From contig NZ_JAATEM010000012.1 in NCBI RefSeq assembly GCF_012034205.1, positions 1 to 64,000 of the forward strand: a stretch of 64,000 nucleotides of DNA, read 5' to 3'. The stretch comes from Streptomyces composti. Its GTDB lineage: Bacteria > Actinomycetota > Actinomycetes > Streptomycetales > Streptomycetaceae. This document shows, piece by piece, positions 54,264 to 62,739 of this stretch. Both the position numbers and the translations under genes were made by a program. The stretch's first letter is position 1; each line of letters opens with the position of its first letter. The notes beneath the pieces are model-generated. The model was given only the letters and a program-made list of their open reading frames with translations. It ran no database searches and was not told where the DNA came from.

Positions 54264-55138
54264 TCACCCAGCCCGACCACGTACCGGAGCGTCTGGCGCT
54301 GCTGCCCGCATCGGCCGTCGACACGTTCCTCACCGAGGAACTCCTGAGAGGTGAGCAGGTCCACGGTGGCATCGACCTCGCCAAGGTCGTCGAGGAGCTG
54401 CCCGAGGACGACGCGAGGTGGTGGGTCGAACCGATCCGCAGCCTGGTGGAGGACGCCATGTTCGAGTTCCGGGAGGACCGGACTCGCGCCGACGCCTGGC
54501 TGGCCCCACGCCTCCACGCGACGCTGCGTCTGACCCGGCGAGAGGCGGCGGACAAGCGACTGTGGAACCACCTGGCCCTCGCAGTGGCCCCCGACTACGT
54601 GGCCTGGCGGCACCTGAGAGAGCCGACGGCCAGGCACCCGGAGCGGCGGATCGCCGCCGAGCGCTTTCGCGGCCCGGCGGACCGGCAGTGCTTCTCCAGA
54701 CTGTGGTGGGCGGCCGAACTCTTCCGCAACGGACCCGACTACGGGCCGGTCGAGATCGCCTGCGGGAACCAGGACCTCATCCACACGGTTCTCCGCCTCG
54801 ACCTGATCGACCACCGACCCACGGCTCAGGCACTGGTCCGCCTGCTCGAGCGGGGCACGGTCACCACCGGTCGAGAGATCAACGGCCTGAGCGCCGCGAT
54901 CAACGCGGCCGGAGCGACCCTGATCTACGACGTGCTCGCACCGGACGAGCCCAGGAACCCCGCCCGGCTACGGGAGTGGATCGACGAGGCTGCCTCGGCA
55001 CCGCCGGTCGGGCGGCACGAACTCCCCGAAGGGCCGGACGAGGACCCCGTGCCCGAGGAATCCGTCGACGCGCTCACCGCCTACTTCACGGAGCTGTTCG
55101 AGACCGCACCGATCAGGGGCAGGAAGAACGGCGACTGA
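54260..55138 (+). CDS. Unassigned protein, third gene of block B
   Basis: A 292-aa helical cytosolic protein. Marked features are LWNHLALAVAPDYVAWRHLR and RQCFSRLWWAAELFRNGPDY, with a Trp-rich core (RWWVEPIRSLVEDAMFEF) and an acidic Pro-rich C-terminus. The pattern of a helix followed by LALxxxPDYVxWR reminds me of the family I recall as DUF6339, but I cannot confirm it. It starts at GTG 54260, overlapping the previous stop. It converges on the methyltransferase gene, 14 bp away. Confidence 0.6.
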   Translation: MITQPDHVPERLALLPASAVDTFLTEELLRGEQVHGGIDLAKVVEELPEDDARWWVEPIRSLVEDAMFEFREDRTRADAWLAPRLHATLRLTRREAADKRLWNHLALAVAPDYVAWRHLREPTARHPERRIAAERFRGPADRQCFSRLWWAAELFRNGPDYGPVEIACGNQDLIHTVLRLDLIDHRPTAQALVRLLERGTVTTGREINGLSAAINAAGATLIYDVLAPDEPRNPARLREWIDEAASAPPVGRHELPEGPDEDPVPEESVDALTAYFTELFETAPIRGRKNGD

Positions 55139-55152
55139 ACCCCACCGGGCGG

Positions 55153-56451
55153 TTACCGCGTCGCCTGTTCGTCGGGGCGCGGGCAGCGGGGGGTGCAGTG
55201 GTCGGCGGCCCCGCAACCCTCGCTGCGCAGCTTGGCGCGCTGCTCCTCCGTGGCCCGCTGCCACGGCTTCCTCAGGGACTGCGGATCGGGTGCGGGAAGC
55301 CCCAGAGCGGCACTCAGCAGATGCGCACCGAACAGCGGGGGGACGGCATTGCCCACCTGCTGGGCCTGTGCTGTACCGGACCACGGATAGTCGGGCGGGA
55401 AGCTCTGCAGCATCCCCGCCTCGTTCATGCTGAACCTCGCGCCCTCCCGGACGATCTTCTCGTTCAGGTGCTCGAACACCACGAAGCGGGAGATGCGGCC
55501 GGTGACGGTGGCGGCGGGCTGTCGGTCGGTCCGTACTCCGCGCCGACCGGGGTTGCCCGAGCTGCCGTAGTTCGAGCGAACCAGGAACGGCACCCTGCGG
55601 CCCGGGTGCCCGCCCACCGGCTCCGCGAGAGCCTGCCCCATCGACGTCCAGGGCAGCAGATCGTCGTCGGGGTCCGGGGTGCCCCTCTCGTCGAGCGTGG
55701 GCTGATGGGCGTGGGTCGAGGACCTGGCGCTCATCCTGTTCCACGCCTTCGCCTCGTAGGCGCGGTGGGTCGGCGCGGGCAGGGAGGGCGCGCCCAGCTC
55801 GGCGCGCCGCGCGATCAGCACTGCTCGCGAGCGCGTCTGCGGCACCCCGTAAGTCTCCGTGTCCAGCACGTCGACGACGACCTTGTACCGAGTCCCGTCG
55901 GGCAGGCCGTTCCCCTCCAGCGCCTTCGCGTACTGCTCCCAGAGCGCCTCGACCGCCGGGACCTGCTCCAGAACGATGACGTCGTACGGGCGGTGATCCC
56001 GGCTCGGGCTCCTGGTCGCGCGGATCGCGTACCGGAGGGGTTCGAGGACCATCGCGGTGCGGGGATCGCTGAGGTTCTTCAGATCCTTGTCGATCTCCGC
56101 GTCGTCCTCGCCCGCCATCAGACGATCGATGTATCGCTTGACCTCGTCCAGAGCTCTGCGGCCCGCACCCTTTCCGGCCACCGAGTACGTCTGACATGGC
56201 GGACCGCCGGCCAGCACATTGATATCCGGCGGCAGCGATTCGAAGGAGTCTCTGCGCACCGCGCTCACATCGGCGTGCAAGGTCTCGAGACCCGCCGCGT
56301 AGCGCGTCAGACAGGCGCTCCGGTCCCATTCGATCCCGAGGCTGCGGACGCCCAGCACGTGTCCGGCCACGTCCAGCCCACCGGGCCCGGCGAAGAGATC
56401 CAGGACATAGGGCTTGTCGAGGATGGACTGGTGTGGTGCCGTGCTGGTCAT
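55153..56451 (-). CDS. C5-cytosine DNA methyltransferase (catalytic Cys present)
   Basis: A 432-aa m5C methyltransferase. Motif I is VLDLFAGPGGLDVAG, motif IV is GGPPCQTYSVAGKGAG with the nucleophilic Cys at about 87, and motif VIII is QTRSRAVLI. Motif VI reads LEQVPA where the family has ENV, an Asn-to-Gln change next to the catalytic Glu. A zinc-like C-terminus (CGAADHCTPRCP) is unusual. The ATG at 56451 was chosen because motif I follows at the usual distance. It is the last gene of block C, 11 bp after the companion homologue. The target sequence is unknown. Confidence 0.9.
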   Translation of the reverse strand: MTSTAPHQSILDKPYVLDLFAGPGGLDVAGHVLGVRSLGIEWDRSACLTRYAAGLETLHADVSAVRRDSFESLPPDINVLAGGPPCQTYSVAGKGAGRRALDEVKRYIDRLMAGEDDAEIDKDLKNLSDPRTAMVLEPLRYAIRATRSPSRDHRPYDVIVLEQVPAVEALWEQYAKALEGNGLPDGTRYKVVVDVLDTETYGVPQTRSRAVLIARRAELGAPSLPAPTHRAYEAKAWNRMSARSSTHAHQPTLDERGTPDPDDDLLPWTSMGQALAEPVGGHPGRRVPFLVRSNYGSSGNPGRRGVRTDRQPAATVTGRISRFVVFEHLNEKIVREGARFSMNEAGMLQSFPPDYPWSGTAQAQQVGNAVPPLFGAHLLSAALGLPAPDPQSLRKPWQRATEEQRAKLRSEGCGAADHCTPRCPRPDEQATR

Positions 56452-56462
56452 GTGGCGGAAGT

Positions 56463-57458
56463 CTAGCCGGCCGGGAAGTGTGCCGAGTCGCTGTCCAGGG
56501 CTTCCGCGATCGCCCGGCCCAGCGCCTCTCCGACGGGCGGCGGTGTCGCGTGCCCGATCTGGCGGTAGCGGGCGGTCTTGCGCCCGGCGATCCGCCACGA
56601 CTCCGGGAATCCCTGCAGCAGTGCCGCCTGGTCGGTCGTGAGCTTCACCATGTTGTCCCTGCCGAGTTCCGGGGCCCAGACGAAGTCCGGGCCGGGGACC
56701 GTGTCGGCCACCGTGTGCGCGTCCACGCCGAGGGTCGCCCACTTGCGCTTGGCGCCGGTCGGCCCCAGGTCGGCGCCGCCGCGGTTCTTCGAGCCTCCGA
56801 CCAGAGTCGGAGCCGGTTCGTCGGCCTGAGCGGCCCAGCGGGCGGCGTCCCGCCATCCGCGTGCGGCCATGGACGGCCCGAGGACGGCACCGACCGTCCT
56901 CGGCTCTCGCACCGTGGGAGCGGGTGGCCGGAAGGCGTGGGCTCGGCTCCGCTCGACGGCCACCAGGACGCCCTGCTTGCGGTTCTGCGGCACGCCGAAG
57001 TCGACGGCGTTCACCACGAACCAGCTGAACGCGTATCCCAGATGGACGAGCTCCGCTCGGGCGTAATCCCGGAACGGCCGGTACTCCTCGGCGTGAGCGA
57101 GCTCGGGGACGTTCTCGATGAGCACCGCCCGCGGTTTGATCGCGTGCACCAGGAGGATCGTGGCTCTCAACAGGCGCAGTTCGGTCTGCGAGTCCGCCCG
57201 TCCCACGGTGGCGCTGGACCGCACCCGTGGCAGACCCGCCGAGAGAAGGTCCACGTCATAGCTCTCGGGGTGCTCGACCGGGTCGAAGTCCACGAGATCG
57301 GCGTGGAGCACGTTCCAGCGCGGCCGATTGAGGCGCAGCGTCTCCACCGTGAGTTCGTCGTCGTCCAACAACAGACGTGGCTCGAAGCCGGCCCGCTCCA
57401 GCCCCAGGGCGAGGCCACCCGCACCGGAGCACACGTCCATGAAGGTCAGTCCGCCCAC
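56463..57458 (-). CDS. C5-methyltransferase homologue lacking the catalytic PCQ cysteine
   Basis: A 331-aa protein with the methyltransferase fold. Motif I is FMDVCSGAGGLALGLE and motif VI IENVPEL is intact. The motif IV position reads LSAGLPRVRSSATVG, so Pro-Cys-Gln is Pro-Arg-Val, read from the codon CCA-CGG. Motif VIII is QNRKQ instead of QxRxR. The C-terminal motifs IX-X region (QAALLQGFPESWRIAG, HATPPPVGEALG) is kept, so cofactor and DNA binding may remain. It begins at GTG 57458, overlapping Vsr by 13 nt; an ATG 6 codons in is possible. It may be a pseudo-enzyme that guides Vsr or pairs with the active methyltransferase. Confidence 0.88.
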   Translation of the reverse strand: MGGLTFMDVCSGAGGLALGLERAGFEPRLLLDDDELTVETLRLNRPRWNVLHADLVDFDPVEHPESYDVDLLSAGLPRVRSSATVGRADSQTELRLLRATILLVHAIKPRAVLIENVPELAHAEEYRPFRDYARAELVHLGYAFSWFVVNAVDFGVPQNRKQGVLVAVERSRAHAFRPPAPTVREPRTVGAVLGPSMAARGWRDAARWAAQADEPAPTLVGGSKNRGGADLGPTGAKRKWATLGVDAHTVADTVPGPDFVWAPELGRDNMVKLTTDQAALLQGFPESWRIAGRKTARYRQIGHATPPPVGEALGRAIAEALDSDSAHFPAG

Positions 57459-57907
57459 TTCCGGTGCCCCCGCCCCTTCTCCGCCAGACGCCGTGCCACG
57501 GCGGTCCGCACCTGTACGGCCACCTCCTCAGGAGCCTCGTGCTCCCAGAACCGCAACACCGTCCACCCCTGCGCGGTCAGATGCTCGGTGGTCTCACGAT
57601 CGCGCGCCATGTTCCGATCCAACTTGGCTCGCCACCACTCGGCGTTCTGTTTCGGCCACGTAGCGTGCAGGGGACACCCGTGCCAGAAACACCCGTCGAT
57701 CAGCACCGCCACCTTCGCCCGCGTGAAGGCGATGTCGATACGACGCCGCGCCATGCCCGGCACCGGGTACTCCACGCGATAGCGCAGGCCCGCCGCATGC
57801 AGCAGGCGTCGTACGGCCAGTTCGGCACTGGTGTCCTTGCTGGCCTGGCGGGACATGCGCGCGGAGACGTCGGGGGACGAGGGCCTCACGGTGTTCAATG
57901 GTGTCAA
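57446..57907 (-). CDS. vsr: Very-short-patch repair (Vsr) endonuclease
   Basis: A 153-aa Vsr nuclease. It has the family entry MSRQASKDTSAELAVRRLLH, the catalytic Asp region RRIDIAFTRAKVAVLIDGCF, then FWHGCPLHATWPKQNAEWW with the zinc and active-site His/Cys, and a final WTVLRFWEHEAP. Vsr normally nicks T:G mismatches made by m5C deamination, next to an m5C methyltransferase. The listed start is TTG at 57907; the ATG at 57856 fits the family entry better. It lies 3 bp after the Z1 gene and overlaps the methyltransferase homologue. In such systems Vsr-like nucleases may act as restriction effectors. Confidence 0.92.
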   Translation of the reverse strand: MTPLNTVRPSSPDVSARMSRQASKDTSAELAVRRLLHAAGLRYRVEYPVPGMARRRIDIAFTRAKVAVLIDGCFWHGCPLHATWPKQNAEWWRAKLDRNMARDRETTEHLTAQGWTVLRFWEHEAPEEVAVQVRTAVARRLAEKGRGHRKWAD

Positions 57908-57910
57908 GCC

Positions 57911-60862
57911 TCAGGGGCGTACGTCGGCTCGGTCGATGACCACCGCATCCTGCCGGCTCTTGTCGATCGTCCGGAACCGGACCAGCGGGCGCCCGGTACC
58001 CACCGATGACCGCGGGGCCACGTACGAGAAGGCCATCACGACGTCACCGGGAGCGATCGTCCCGTCGGGACCGAGACGCGGCTCGGACTCGACCACCGGG
58101 TACAGCAGGAGCGCGCCACGGCCCGAGCGGACGTACCCCTCGACGGCCGCGTTCCCGGCCGTCTCCAGAGCCCCCGCCACGCGCAGCGCGACGTCACGGT
58201 GCTTGGGCTCGCTGAGCGCGCCGAACAGCGGACCCCGTCGCCGGTTCCGCCTCGCCGGGGTGAAGGGACCGTGCCCCAGGATGCGCGCCTCCACGCGCCG
58301 GGCGGACGTCTGCAGCGGGGTGATCACGAGCCAGTCGTCGATCTTCGTGGCTCCTTGCGCGGCGCCCAGCAGGAATTCCAGGTGGGGCGAGAACTGGCTC
58401 GGCGCCGACCAGCGCAGTGCGCAGAGCACCGTGGTCAGCGTCTCGTGCGAGATCGTTCCCACCCGAGCCTCGTACGCCGGGCCGTCTCCGACCGCGAGGG
58501 TCACCGGATCACGTCCCAGTGCGGCGAGCACCGGCTCCCAGGACGCCGTGTTGTGGGCCAACTCCTCGGACGTCTCCGGGTGGGCGGTCGGCTCGACCCA
58601 GGTCCCGGGCGACCGCACCTCCACCAGCTCCGCGTTGAACATCTTGTTCCGGGCCGACGGTCTCACCCACGGCAGGTGCTGGGCCACCAGCGGCGGAATC
58701 TGGGCCGGGGTGACCTGCGGGCGGCCGTCCACCATGGGGGCGTAGCGGGCGAGTTCGGCGCGGAAGAGCTCCTCGTCGCGGCAGATGGCCTCGAAGGCCT
58801 CGTAGAGATCGACCGTCTTGGCGTTGCGGCCCCGGCCGAGTTGTTCCTCGCGGCCGATGTAGAGGCGTACCAGATCGCGGTAGCCGGGGCGGAAGCCGAA
58901 CCAGCGGCCCATCTGCATCAGGGTGTCGGCCTGCTGTGTCGTCCGGCGGTAGTAGGAGACCGTCAGGCCCTCGACCGTGAAGCCGCGCGACAGCTTCGTG
59001 CCGCCGACCAGGATCTTCCAGACGTTCGGGGTGCGGTCGAAGTCCAGGTCGGGCTGGGCGTAGTCGCGTTCGCTGTCGCCGTTGACGACGATGACCGGGC
59101 TGCCGCCCCGGCTGATGAGCTGGTGAGCTCGCGCGACATGCGGCTTGAGTTCGGCGTACGTGGTCGGTGTGGGCAGGGAGCTGTCCGCGAACGACCGGAA
59201 GTCCTTGTCGAAGAGGGCCGACAGGCGCGCGTGGCCGTCCGGGCCGGTGTAGGCGGCGTTGTGCCACATGTTGCTGATGCGCAGAGCGAGCGCGGCGTGC
59301 TCGGCCATGCGCACCGATTCGTGCACGAGCATAGTGTGGTGGCGGAACGGCCCCTCGGGGACACCGTGGGTGGCGCGGTACAGCTTCAGCGCGCCCGTGA
59401 GGACGAAGGCGTCCAGGGCCTCCTGGAGGCGGTCACCGGTCGATTCGTAGATGCCCCGGACGTGCCGCTTCTCGGCCTCGCCCTCGCCGTCGGCGCTGTC
59501 CAGGTCGTGGAAGTCCTGGACGCCCATGTAGCCGTCGGGACGGGGGAGGGAGATGAGGAAGTCGCGCGGGAAGAGGTCTTCCTCGTCGCCCGGGTCGATG
59601 AAGACGTTGGCGAAGGGGGTTGCCGTGTAGCCCACGTACTGGGCACGGGGCAGGAGCTTCAGCAGCTTGCTTATCTGGCCGTTGATGGCGGTGCGGGTGA
59701 CCGTGCCGGCCTCCCACTTCTTCGGGTCGGTGGTGTTCACCGAGGCCTGGTCGGACTCGTCGTCGATGATCAGAGTCGGGATCTCAGCGAGGATCGGACC
59801 GATCTTCTTGAGGTCCTTGACCAGCTTCTCCAGCACGCTCTTGTTCTTCTTCACGACCATGATGCGGGCCCGGGCCGCGTGCAGATTCGCCGGGTCGTGG
59901 AGCGGGCGGGTGCGGTCGGGCTTCTCGAACTCCAGGGCGCTGATGCCGCGTTCGAGGGCCATGTAGTCACGGTCGCGCGAGGTCAGACGCTCGATGTCGA
60001 AGGCGCCCAGCAGGGAGGGACGGGCACCGAACGAGACGAACTTCTCGGGCCAGTCCTCGTCGTCCTGGTAGTCGATGCCGACCAGGGCGTCGGGGTCGTT
60101 CGGGTCGGCGGCGCCCAGGATGTTCTCCTGGCCGATCAGTTCCATGTCGAGACGCCGCTGGGTCTGGCCGCGGAGCAGGTTCAGGGTGCCGCCGAGGACG
60201 ATCACCAGGCGGTAGCCCGCGTCGATGGCCTTCGCGATGACGCCGGTGAAGTTGGCCGTCTTGCCGGACTGGACGTAGCCGACCACCAGACCGCGTGCGC
60301 CGTACGGCTCCTCGCGGGTGGGGTCGGCGAGCCGCTCCACCACCGCGTGCGCGGCCTCGTCCAGGCCGGTGACCGCCGCGTCGCTCCAGCCCTTGCGGCG
60401 CAGCAGGCGCTCGTACGAGGTCCAGTAGAAGGAGCGGTTCGCCGCCAGTTCCCGGCTGTACCAGGGCTCGAACTCGCGGCTGATGGTGACGGGGCCGGGT
60501 TCGGTGTGGATCGGGACAGCTGCGTCCAGCGCCTTGCGCAGGTCGGGGCCGAACGCGAGCTTGTCGTAGACCTCCGAGCGGCGCTCGCGGGTGCGAGGGG
60601 CGGTCGACGACCATGCAGGGGACTCCTCGAAGTCCCAGGCCGTGAGCCGGCGGCGCCACAGGACGAGCAGCTCGTCGCCGGGGTCCGCGGCAAGGAGACG
60701 GTCGCGGAAGACGGACAGGTCCGTGTCCGCCGGCTCGTCGGAGTCGGAGAGGGCGAAGGCGAGCTTGGCGAAGTGCCGCGGGCCTCTCCGGCTCATCGAG
60801 TCGAGAATCTCACCGTGGAGGTCGGCGAGGTGGTCGGCCGCGGGGCGGGTCTCGGCGGTCAC
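57911..60862 (-). CDS. Z1-domain P-loop ATPase
   Basis: A 983-aa Z1 protein. Walker A is VGYVQSGKTANFTGV (about residue 200), Walker B is TLIIDDESDQASVN (about 365), GYTATPFANVFIDP follows, and the Z1 signature GGTKLSRGFTVEGLTVSYY then DTLMQMGRWFGFRPGYRDL lies at about 630-660. Z1 proteins are NTPases of restriction systems found with MORC-type ATPases, Vsr and m5C methyltransferases, which is the context here. GTG at 60862 gives a sensible length; an upstream frame is not homologous. It may be the DNA motor of block C. Confidence 0.92.
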   Translation of the reverse strand: MTAETRPAADHLADLHGEILDSMSRRGPRHFAKLAFALSDSDEPADTDLSVFRDRLLAADPGDELLVLWRRRLTAWDFEESPAWSSTAPRTRERRSEVYDKLAFGPDLRKALDAAVPIHTEPGPVTISREFEPWYSRELAANRSFYWTSYERLLRRKGWSDAAVTGLDEAAHAVVERLADPTREEPYGARGLVVGYVQSGKTANFTGVIAKAIDAGYRLVIVLGGTLNLLRGQTQRRLDMELIGQENILGAADPNDPDALVGIDYQDDEDWPEKFVSFGARPSLLGAFDIERLTSRDRDYMALERGISALEFEKPDRTRPLHDPANLHAARARIMVVKKNKSVLEKLVKDLKKIGPILAEIPTLIIDDESDQASVNTTDPKKWEAGTVTRTAINGQISKLLKLLPRAQYVGYTATPFANVFIDPGDEEDLFPRDFLISLPRPDGYMGVQDFHDLDSADGEGEAEKRHVRGIYESTGDRLQEALDAFVLTGALKLYRATHGVPEGPFRHHTMLVHESVRMAEHAALALRISNMWHNAAYTGPDGHARLSALFDKDFRSFADSSLPTPTTYAELKPHVARAHQLISRGGSPVIVVNGDSERDYAQPDLDFDRTPNVWKILVGGTKLSRGFTVEGLTVSYYRRTTQQADTLMQMGRWFGFRPGYRDLVRLYIGREEQLGRGRNAKTVDLYEAFEAICRDEELFRAELARYAPMVDGRPQVTPAQIPPLVAQHLPWVRPSARNKMFNAELVEVRSPGTWVEPTAHPETSEELAHNTASWEPVLAALGRDPVTLAVGDGPAYEARVGTISHETLTTVLCALRWSAPSQFSPHLEFLLGAAQGATKIDDWLVITPLQTSARRVEARILGHGPFTPARRNRRRGPLFGALSEPKHRDVALRVAGALETAGNAAVEGYVRSGRGALLLYPVVESEPRLGPDGTIAPGDVVMAFSYVAPRSSVGTGRPLVRFRTIDKSRQDAVVIDRADVRP

Positions 60863-60915
60863 AGCGGTGTGCGCCTCTCTGGAAGTACGGGACGTTGCCT
60901 GGGGGAGAGGGGCTG

Positions 60916-62523
60916 TCAGCCCTCTGTACGGGCCAGTTCGGCTCGTACCGCGGAGACGAGCACGCTGTTCCACAGCGCGATCTTGTCGGTCTGGTTGGCC
61001 GAGACCCGCTCCTTCTGGAAGATCTCGTTGAGCATCAGATAGAGCATGCTCTTGAGGACCGGGGCGTCGTTTGAACCGCCGCGGCGCCCGCCGTTGAAGG
61101 CGTGCCGGTAGTCCTTGTTCAGGATGACCGTGCGTTCCTTGTGGTCGATGGTGAACAGCAGGTCGGCGGAGTCGACACCGGGCGGCACGTCGAGCCTGGC
61201 CCAGGTGAAGGTGATGGGGTCGGCGCCCTCCAGCTGCGGCAGTTCGTCCCGCAGGGTCCGCTTCAGCTTCGGGTCGATGCCCTTGCCGGGCGGGACGGCC
61301 GAGGGACGCCTGACCTCGGTGCGCCGCTTGGCCGCCTCGCGGTAGGTGGCCTCGGCCTCGTGCAGGTACTCGGCGAAGGTGTGCCCGGTGCCGGGGACGG
61401 TGGCCTTCTCCAGCCCGCGGGCGAACGCCGGCGTGACCTGGACGCCGTCCTTCTTCACCGTCAGGGCGAACACGTCGTTGGGCTCGGGCGGCAGGTCGAC
61501 GGCGATCCGGGCCAGAGCGAGGTGGCCCTCCGCGCTGCGGGTGTCGTTCCAGCCGCCGGCCTGGACGAGCCGGTCGTTGCGGTAGAGGTAGAAGCCCTGG
61601 CGTTCGGCGAGCGGGCCGATGCCCCGGAAGGCGACCAGCGGCGACTTGGGCGGCCATATGTGTGCGGTGAGCGTGATGTCGCCGACGCCCTCGACCGGTG
61701 CGACGTACTCTCGCGGGTAGCCGGGGCGGCCCGTGACCCGGTAGCCGAAGGGGTCGATGGGCTCCACGCCCCGGTGGTCCAGCTCCTCACGGGTGTGGAC
61801 GTCCTCCACCACGATGTCCACGTGGAAGTCGTCGCGGGCGAGGAAACGGTGGAGGTAGAGCCCGAGGTGGGTCTCGAGCCGTTCGATCGCGTCGTTGAGG
61901 TAGCGGTCGGTCTGTCCGGCGGTGATGGTCTCGAACGCGCGGACCTGGTCCCAGCGCACGATCGTGCCGTGCCAGCCGATGATCCCGTCGTAGCGGTCGA
62001 CCAGATTCTGGCAGTACCCCGAATCGACGATGTCGCAGGTGAAGTCGGCCTGCGCGCGGGCCGTGAGCCAGCGCCGGCCCGCCGAGGGGCTGCGCTTGGT
62101 CCGGCTGATTAGGGTGAGCGAGTCCGCGTGGGAGAGCGAGGCGGCTTTGAGACCGGCGCCGAAACGCCCCAGCGCCCCGGCCGAGTACGTCTCCTGACCC
62201 CCGACCGTCATCGCGGTGTCGAGGCCCGCCTCGTCCATGCCCTGACCGTCGTCGATGACCAGCAGGCTGACGAGGCGGTCGCGTCCGCCGTGCTCACCGG
62301 TGTCCCGGAGGAAGCTCACCACGACGTTGTGGGCTCCGGCGTCGATCGAGTTGTCGATCAGGTCGGCGATGGCCGCCTCGAAGCCGTACCCCTGATGTGT
62401 GAGGGACTCGAATGACCGTGCCGCCGGAGGAAGCTGCTTGCTGCCGGTCGTGGGTACTTCGAACTGCCATGCCGAAGGCGGCTGGTGCAGCGGCATCCAG
62501 GTGTTCCTCGCTCGCCGGGACAT
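60916..62523 (-). CDS. MORC/MutL-like GHKL ATPase
   Basis: A 535-aa Bergerat-fold ATPase. The N-box is EAAIADLIDNSIDAGAH (about residue 57), the G1 box VIDDGQGMDEAGL (about 92), and G2 GALGRFGAGLKAAS (about 121). A transducer-like S5 domain and a C-terminal helical region (LKSMLYLMLNEIFQKERVSA) follow. Such ATPases are found with Z1, Vsr and methyltransferases in predicted restriction systems, and MORC proteins can clamp DNA. The start is the ATG at 62523. It leads block C and is 53 bp upstream of the Z1 gene. Confidence 0.9.
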   Translation of the reverse strand: MSRRARNTWMPLHQPPSAWQFEVPTTGSKQLPPAARSFESLTHQGYGFEAAIADLIDNSIDAGAHNVVVSFLRDTGEHGGRDRLVSLLVIDDGQGMDEAGLDTAMTVGGQETYSAGALGRFGAGLKAASLSHADSLTLISRTKRSPSAGRRWLTARAQADFTCDIVDSGYCQNLVDRYDGIIGWHGTIVRWDQVRAFETITAGQTDRYLNDAIERLETHLGLYLHRFLARDDFHVDIVVEDVHTREELDHRGVEPIDPFGYRVTGRPGYPREYVAPVEGVGDITLTAHIWPPKSPLVAFRGIGPLAERQGFYLYRNDRLVQAGGWNDTRSAEGHLALARIAVDLPPEPNDVFALTVKKDGVQVTPAFARGLEKATVPGTGHTFAEYLHEAEATYREAAKRRTEVRRPSAVPPGKGIDPKLKRTLRDELPQLEGADPITFTWARLDVPPGVDSADLLFTIDHKERTVILNKDYRHAFNGGRRGGSNDAPVLKSMLYLMLNEIFQKERVSANQTDKIALWNSVLVSAVRAELARTEG

Positions 62524-62704
62524 GCCACGAGACGCACGGCATGCCAGTCCAACTGATCGGATGTGACGATATCGTGCGGTAGGTGTGGCGAGTCAGGGGG
62601 ATTGCACGAAGTGAAATCCGTCGTTCCGGATCCGCGGATCCCCGGCACGGAGGCTCGCGCCGGCCTTTCCAGGGGCTGACGGCGGCCGTCACCTGGTCAT
62701 GAGT

Positions 62705-62739
62705 GACGCCCGTCCACGTCGTACCGGTGAACGGGCGTC
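62705..62739 (-). terminator. Hairpin downstream of the DUF5988 gene
   Basis: GACGCCCGT / ACGGGCGTC, a 9-bp perfect stem with a 17-nt loop, starting 25 bp after the DUF5988 stop on the reverse strand. Confidence 0.6.

Noticed and set aside
58199..61042. A 947-codon open frame on the + strand opposite Z1
   Set aside because: Antisense to the Z1 gene with all its motifs; repetitive Val/Gly/Arg composition, no homology.
36669..62523. AIPR effector or DrmC-type phospholipase in the island
   Set aside because: Searched by eye for an AIPR-like protein and HKD motifs; none was found in the unassigned genes.
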